Shown here in pieces: positions 61,166 to 64,000 of a stretch of DNA of 64,000 nucleotides. The notes under the pieces were generated by a model that made no database searches, had not been told where the DNA came from, and saw only the letters and a program-made list of their open reading frames with translations. The stretch covers positions 62,001-126,000 of the forward strand of contig DATKMK010000049.1 in assembly GCA_035541895.1 (NCBI GenBank), read 5' to 3'. Numbering within the stretch: the first letter of the stretch is position 1; the number at the start of each line of letters is the position of its first letter. Origin of the DNA: DATKMK01 sp035541895. Its GTDB lineage: Bacteria > Desulfobacterota > Binatia > HRBIN30 > JACQVA1. The position numbers were made by a program, and so were the translations under genes.

Positions 61166-61351
61166 ATGGGCCCGATCGGTCGGTCGTGTATGCGATTGGG
61201 TATCGCTGCGACCGTCTCGTTGTTCCTGTCCTTGGTCGTGCTCTTGTTCTTGTTCGACACGCCCGCCGTCGGTCGCTGGTTTCTGGCGTCAGCAGCACTG
61301 GCCGCCCTTGGGTTCGGCGCCGCGATGATTGCCGCGCGCTTCGAGGCGTGA
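61166..61351 (+). CDS. Small two-helix membrane protein
   Basis: 61 residues from ATG 61166 (or ATG 61190): a short polar start, a hydrophobic helix (LGIAATVSLFLSLVVLLFLF, about 10-29), a turn DTPAVGRW and a second hydrophobic helix (about 38-55), ending RFEA. It follows the unknown helix-rich gene by 31 bases on the same strand. No family is recognised. Confidence 0.5.
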   Translation: MGPIGRSCMRLGIAATVSLFLSLVVLLFLFDTPAVGRWFLASAALAALGFGAAMIAARFEA

Positions 61352-61352
61352 G

Positions 61353-61383
61353 CAAAAAAAGAGGGACCGTTGCCGGTCCCTCT
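61353..61383 (-). terminator. Intrinsic terminator of the second DUF1329 gene
   Basis: On the minus strand a perfect 10-bp stem (AGAGGGACCG/CGGTCCCTCT, loop of 4) is followed by seven T, beginning 30 bases after the DUF1329 stop. On the plus strand it comes directly after the small membrane protein, so it may work for both. Confidence 0.85.
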
Positions 61384-61413
61384 CGTCTGAATCAATCGGT
61401 GCGCCCAGTCGAA

Positions 61414-62685
61414 TCAGTGGCCGGACGCGATCAACTCGGCGACCGTGAAGAACTCCTCCGTCAAGCCGGTCTTCTCGCCCTGATTGAAATACCAGCCCTC
61501 TTCGCCGGGGAACTTGTTGCTCGGGAGCGCCGCGCGGGTTGCGTGGCTGAGCTGCATGTCGACCATCGTGATGCTGGGCTGGAACGGCATCTCGTCGGGA
61601 TACTCCGTCCCGTACGAGGAGGTCGCGCGCTTCTTGAAGCCCCACTGGTTGACCCACACCTTCCACAAATGGCCGGAGCGATCGAAAATGTCGCTGTAGG
61701 CGACCAGATAGGTTTCTTGGTCGATGAACAGCACGCGCTTGCCATACGCGTATTGCGGCAGTTTCGAGACCCCTTCGATCACCCACACCTTGCGCTTTTC
61801 CCAGGTGTCGCAGAAGATGAAGTCCCCCGCGCCGTCACAATACTTCACCGGGAATTGCTCGGAGTGGAACGAGCCGAGCATCTGCTTTTCGCCGAGGTAC
61901 TTCCAATCGAACCACGGAATCTGGCCGGCATAACCGCCGTAGCTGTCGACGTCGGTATCTTGGCCGAAGAGCGCATCGGAACGCTGCGCGCTGGACAGAC
62001 GGCGTACCCGGCGAAGCGTCGGGAGGTAGAGCCAGGTGTCGTCCTGACGATCCGGGCTCAGATAGCGAATGCTGGTGGAGCCCACCCCCTTGAGGTCGAA
62101 CGGTTCGAGGATGGGATGGAGGGAACTCTTGCCGCGGACCTGATCGGGATTGGGGCGCTCGGGTTTCGGGTCGACGATGATGCGCCCGTTCCACAGCAGC
62201 GTGCGCAGATGATCGAGGAGGAAGTGCCGCTCAACCTGCATCGGACCGCTCTCACTCACCGGACCGGTATCGGCGTCGAAGTTGCGCAAATCCTCGTCAT
62301 CGGTAACGAACGGTTTGTATTCGTAGTTCCACATCGTCTTGAGCGCGAACTGGGGATCGTTCGCGTCGAGATTTGGGAACGGCAAGCCGGCGATGTGGCC
62401 GACCAGCGAACGACCGTCCGGCGCCAGCTTCACTTGCCCGGAATACTTTTCGGTGGCCTCGCGGAACGCCTTGTTCCACTCGATCTTCTTGTACGGCACG
62501 ATTTTCATCTGCATGCCGTGTTGGACGCACCATTCGATGCCGGGCGAAACCATGTCCTTCACTTTGTCGAGGCTGTCTTTGGTGACTACGTCACCCGGCT
62601 GCACGTCGGCGCGTCCACGCTGCGCGGACGCGAGCAACGCGAGAGCGATCACCGACACGAAGAGTCGAATCCGATGATTTTGCAT
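61414..62685 (-). CDS. DUF1329 family secreted protein, copy 2
   Basis: 423 residues, a paralogue of copy 1 with the same length, signal peptide (ending QRGRA) and blocks (QPGDVVTK, TMWNYEYKPFVTDD, RYLSPDRQDDTWLYLPTLRR, RRLSSAQRSDALFGQD). Differences run along the whole protein, so the duplication is old. It is transcribed on its own, with a clear terminator behind it. As with copy 1, the substrate is unknown, and the fold suggests lipid or other hydrophobic cargo. Confidence 0.85.
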   Translation of the reverse strand: MQNHRIRLFVSVIALALLASAQRGRADVQPGDVVTKDSLDKVKDMVSPGIEWCVQHGMQMKIVPYKKIEWNKAFREATEKYSGQVKLAPDGRSLVGHIAGLPFPNLDANDPQFALKTMWNYEYKPFVTDDEDLRNFDADTGPVSESGPMQVERHFLLDHLRTLLWNGRIIVDPKPERPNPDQVRGKSSLHPILEPFDLKGVGSTSIRYLSPDRQDDTWLYLPTLRRVRRLSSAQRSDALFGQDTDVDSYGGYAGQIPWFDWKYLGEKQMLGSFHSEQFPVKYCDGAGDFIFCDTWEKRKVWVIEGVSKLPQYAYGKRVLFIDQETYLVAYSDIFDRSGHLWKVWVNQWGFKKRATSSYGTEYPDEMPFQPSITMVDMQLSHATRAALPSNKFPGEEGWYFNQGEKTGLTEEFFTVAELIASGH

Positions 62686-62810
62686 GCAACCCCCTGAGAA
62701 GTCCGAGAATTCGAAACTGCGGCAACTTACGCGCGGCTGCCGGATGAGTCAACCCGTGACGCGCGATCTGTCGAAGGCGTCGCTCATAGGTTCGTGACGA
62801 CGCCGAACGG

Positions 62811-63527
62811 CTACTCCACGCGCAACTCCACCCGCCGATTTTGCGCCCGGCCGGATTCGGTGGCGTTGTCGGCAACCGGTCGGGTCTTGCCATAGCCCAC
62901 GACCCGCATCCGTTCGGGATCGACGCCGGCGTTGACGAGATAGCGGTAGACTGCCTCGGCGCGTTCGACCGACAAGGCTTGATTGCCTTCGTCGCTGCCA
63001 ATTGCGTCGGTGTGGCCTTCAACCACGATATGAAAACTGCGGTTGGCGTTGAGGGTCGTCGCCGCCTCGTCCAGCACTGCGCGCGACTCCGAACCAATCG
63101 CACTTTGATTGAAGCCGAAGGTGACGCCGCGCAACACGATCCGCTGACGGACCGCCGGTGCCGCAGGCGGTGGCGCCTCTGCAACCGGTGGTGGAGGGGG
63201 CGCCGCCGCGGCCGGCTCGGGATCGAGAAACACGTGACCCGCCACCCCACAGACGACCGCGCCAATCGCCGCGCCAATGAGCGCGCCCTTCCAATGATCC
63301 GCGTCGTCCTCGACGCATTGCGTGACCCCGTTTTGAGTGAGGCAGGTGTGACCAACGCGTTCATCTTGGATGTAGTAGCCGATACCGGTGCCCGCCATGG
63401 CGCACAACGCCGCCGGGATGTACGTCCACTTGCCGACGGGCTTCTTCCATGACGGATGCTGGATGGTCGCGCATCCTTGGACGCTGAGCGCGCCCACCAG
63501 CAACCAAGCCGACAATTGGCGTTGCAT
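62811..63527 (-). CDS. OmpA-family peptidoglycan-associated lipoprotein
   Basis: A lipobox LSVQGC near residue 18 predicts an outer-membrane lipoprotein. A short region with a Gly-rich hydrophobic hairpin (WTYIPAALCAMAGTGIGYYI, GALIGAAIGAVVCGVAG) follows, then a Pro/Ala linker, and from about 130 the OmpA domain (VTFGFNQSAIGSESRAVLDE, IVVEGHTDAIGSDEGNQALS, RVVGYGKTRPV, NRRVEL) that binds peptidoglycan. Length is 238. ATG 63527 follows GGGGGAGGGA. The gene is 125 bases from the DUF1329 start. Confidence 0.9.
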   Translation of the reverse strand: MQRQLSAWLLVGALSVQGCATIQHPSWKKPVGKWTYIPAALCAMAGTGIGYYIQDERVGHTCLTQNGVTQCVEDDADHWKGALIGAAIGAVVCGVAGHVFLDPEPAAAAPPPPPVAEAPPPAAPAVRQRIVLRGVTFGFNQSAIGSESRAVLDEAATTLNANRSFHIVVEGHTDAIGSDEGNQALSVERAEAVYRYLVNAGVDPERMRVVGYGKTRPVADNATESGRAQNRRVELRVE

Positions 63528-63761
63528 CAGTCCCTCCCCCATCCAGCCCCTGACACGTCGAGTGCGACGGCGGGGCGATTGCGTCTGGTCGCCAAGAAAA
63601 ACCCGCAACGCGGCCAGACGCTTCCACGCTTCGATACGCGCAGCGTCCGCTTCTAGTCTCGGAGCCCCGCGCAGGTCAAGCGAAGAATTGTCCGCGAACA
63701 CCACGGCGCGAGATGCCGCCGTTCGTCAGTCGACCGCAACAAACTGCCACAGGAGGCGCGG

Positions 63762-63818
63762 ATGATTTTTGTAGTGGATTCGGTCGGATGCTGGTTGAGG
63801 CTGGCGGTACGGTTGTGA
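63762..63818 (+). CDS. Possible 18-residue leader peptide
   Basis: ATG 63762 to TGA 63816-63818, with AGGAGG 6 bases upstream, in an otherwise empty 320-base gap before the last gene of the window. The peptide is MIFVVDSVGCWLRLAVRL. It ends 32 bases before the next ATG, so it might be a leader or just a chance frame. The good ribosome site is the only support. Confidence 0.25.
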   Translation: MIFVVDSVGCWLRLAVRL

Positions 63819-63850
63819 TATCGCGAGTCAACTTTCGGGAGGGGACGGTC

Positions 63851-64000
63851 ATGGAGATGCGGTGTGGTCTGAGCAGTGTTCGCGTCCGCCGATGCGTGCC
63901 CACACGCACCGTCGCGAGCCTGTTGATGGCGAGCGCGCTGTGCCTTCCGCCCGCCGTCTCCGCGGTTGATTGTGACGGGCGTAACTTCGAACGCGTCAGC
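63851..64000 (+). CDS. Start of a secreted protein cut by the window edge
   Basis: ATG 63851, preceded by GGGAGGGG, opens a frame that is still open at the window end (50 codons). The visible part has a basic start and a hydrophobic segment VASLLMASALCLPPAVSA with a likely signal-peptidase site, so the product is exported. The rest, and so the function, is outside the window. Confidence 0.65.
   Translation, partial: MEMRCGLSSVRVRRCVPTRTVASLLMASALCLPPAVSAVDCDGRNFERVS

Overview
This is a GC-rich bacterial chromosomal window densely packed with genes. It has no rRNA, tRNA, CRISPR array, prophage or insertion sequence that I can see. Several traits suggest a deltaproteobacteria-like lineage or a relative such as Candidatus Binatota: a V/A-type ATPase instead of F-type, a b6c-type quinol complex with a multiheme cytochrome, PlsB, two DUF1329 proteins, and a secreted protein with a Thr/Pro-rich linker and a C-terminal sorting-like tail. 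That placement is inference; no marker gene in the window settles it.

Layout. 0-3.4 kb: a signalling operon (CheY-like regulator, a receiver-plus-kinase protein without its histidine, a GAF-GAF histidine kinase). 3.4-10.4 kb: a dihydropteroate synthase-like gene, a convergent lipase-like hydrolase, mannose-1-phosphate guanylyltransferase, PlsB, a bifunctional-nuclease/PDZ lipoprotein and a small membrane protein. 10.4-18.2 kb: an electron-transfer operon with Rieske protein, cytochrome b6-like protein, subunit IV, two very small membrane proteins, an octaheme cytochrome on a coiled-coil stalk, a cupredoxin-like protein, heme O synthase and SCO. No terminal oxidase gene lies in the window. 18.4-23.3 kb (minus strand): a frameshifted response-regulator remnant, an ABC-2 exporter and a large GT39-type glycosyltransferase. 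23.5-34.5 kb: a copper island (small Cys-rich secreted protein, CusC/B/A-type efflux, NosL-like protein, convergent TauD-type oxygenase, CopA with YHS domain).

34.5-43.6 kb (minus strand): a complete V/A-type ATPase operon in the order G-C-I-K-F-E-A-B-D, ending in a universal stress protein. 43.8-47.8 kb (minus strand): a NarL-type sensor kinase and regulator, followed by two paralogous R2-like di-iron proteins and a zinc-ribbon protein. 48.0-52.6 kb: a tandem duplication of a glnK-amt pair. Each copy has a near-perfect sigma-54 promoter in front and a strong stem-loop behind, and both amt genes seem to start at TTG. 52.7-54.7 kb: a Kup potassium transporter. 55.2-56.8 kb: a ferredoxin and an acyl-CoA dehydrogenase with the isovaleryl-CoA-dehydrogenase type of active site. 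56.9-64.0 kb: a DsbA-like thiol oxidoreductase, two DUF1329 proteins around a cohesin-like secreted protein and two unknown genes, an OmpA-type lipoprotein, and the start of a secreted protein cut by the window edge.

How it fits together: the 10-18 kb operon should pass electrons from quinol through a Rieske/b6 core to a periplasmic multiheme wire. SCO, heme O synthase and the copper efflux genes point to a copper-using respiratory cell. The glnK-amt cluster is a classic nitrogen-scavenging module, doubled. The least explained units are the octaheme stalk cytochrome with its two small partners, the kinase-linked di-iron/zinc-ribbon cluster, and the unknown genes around DUF1329.
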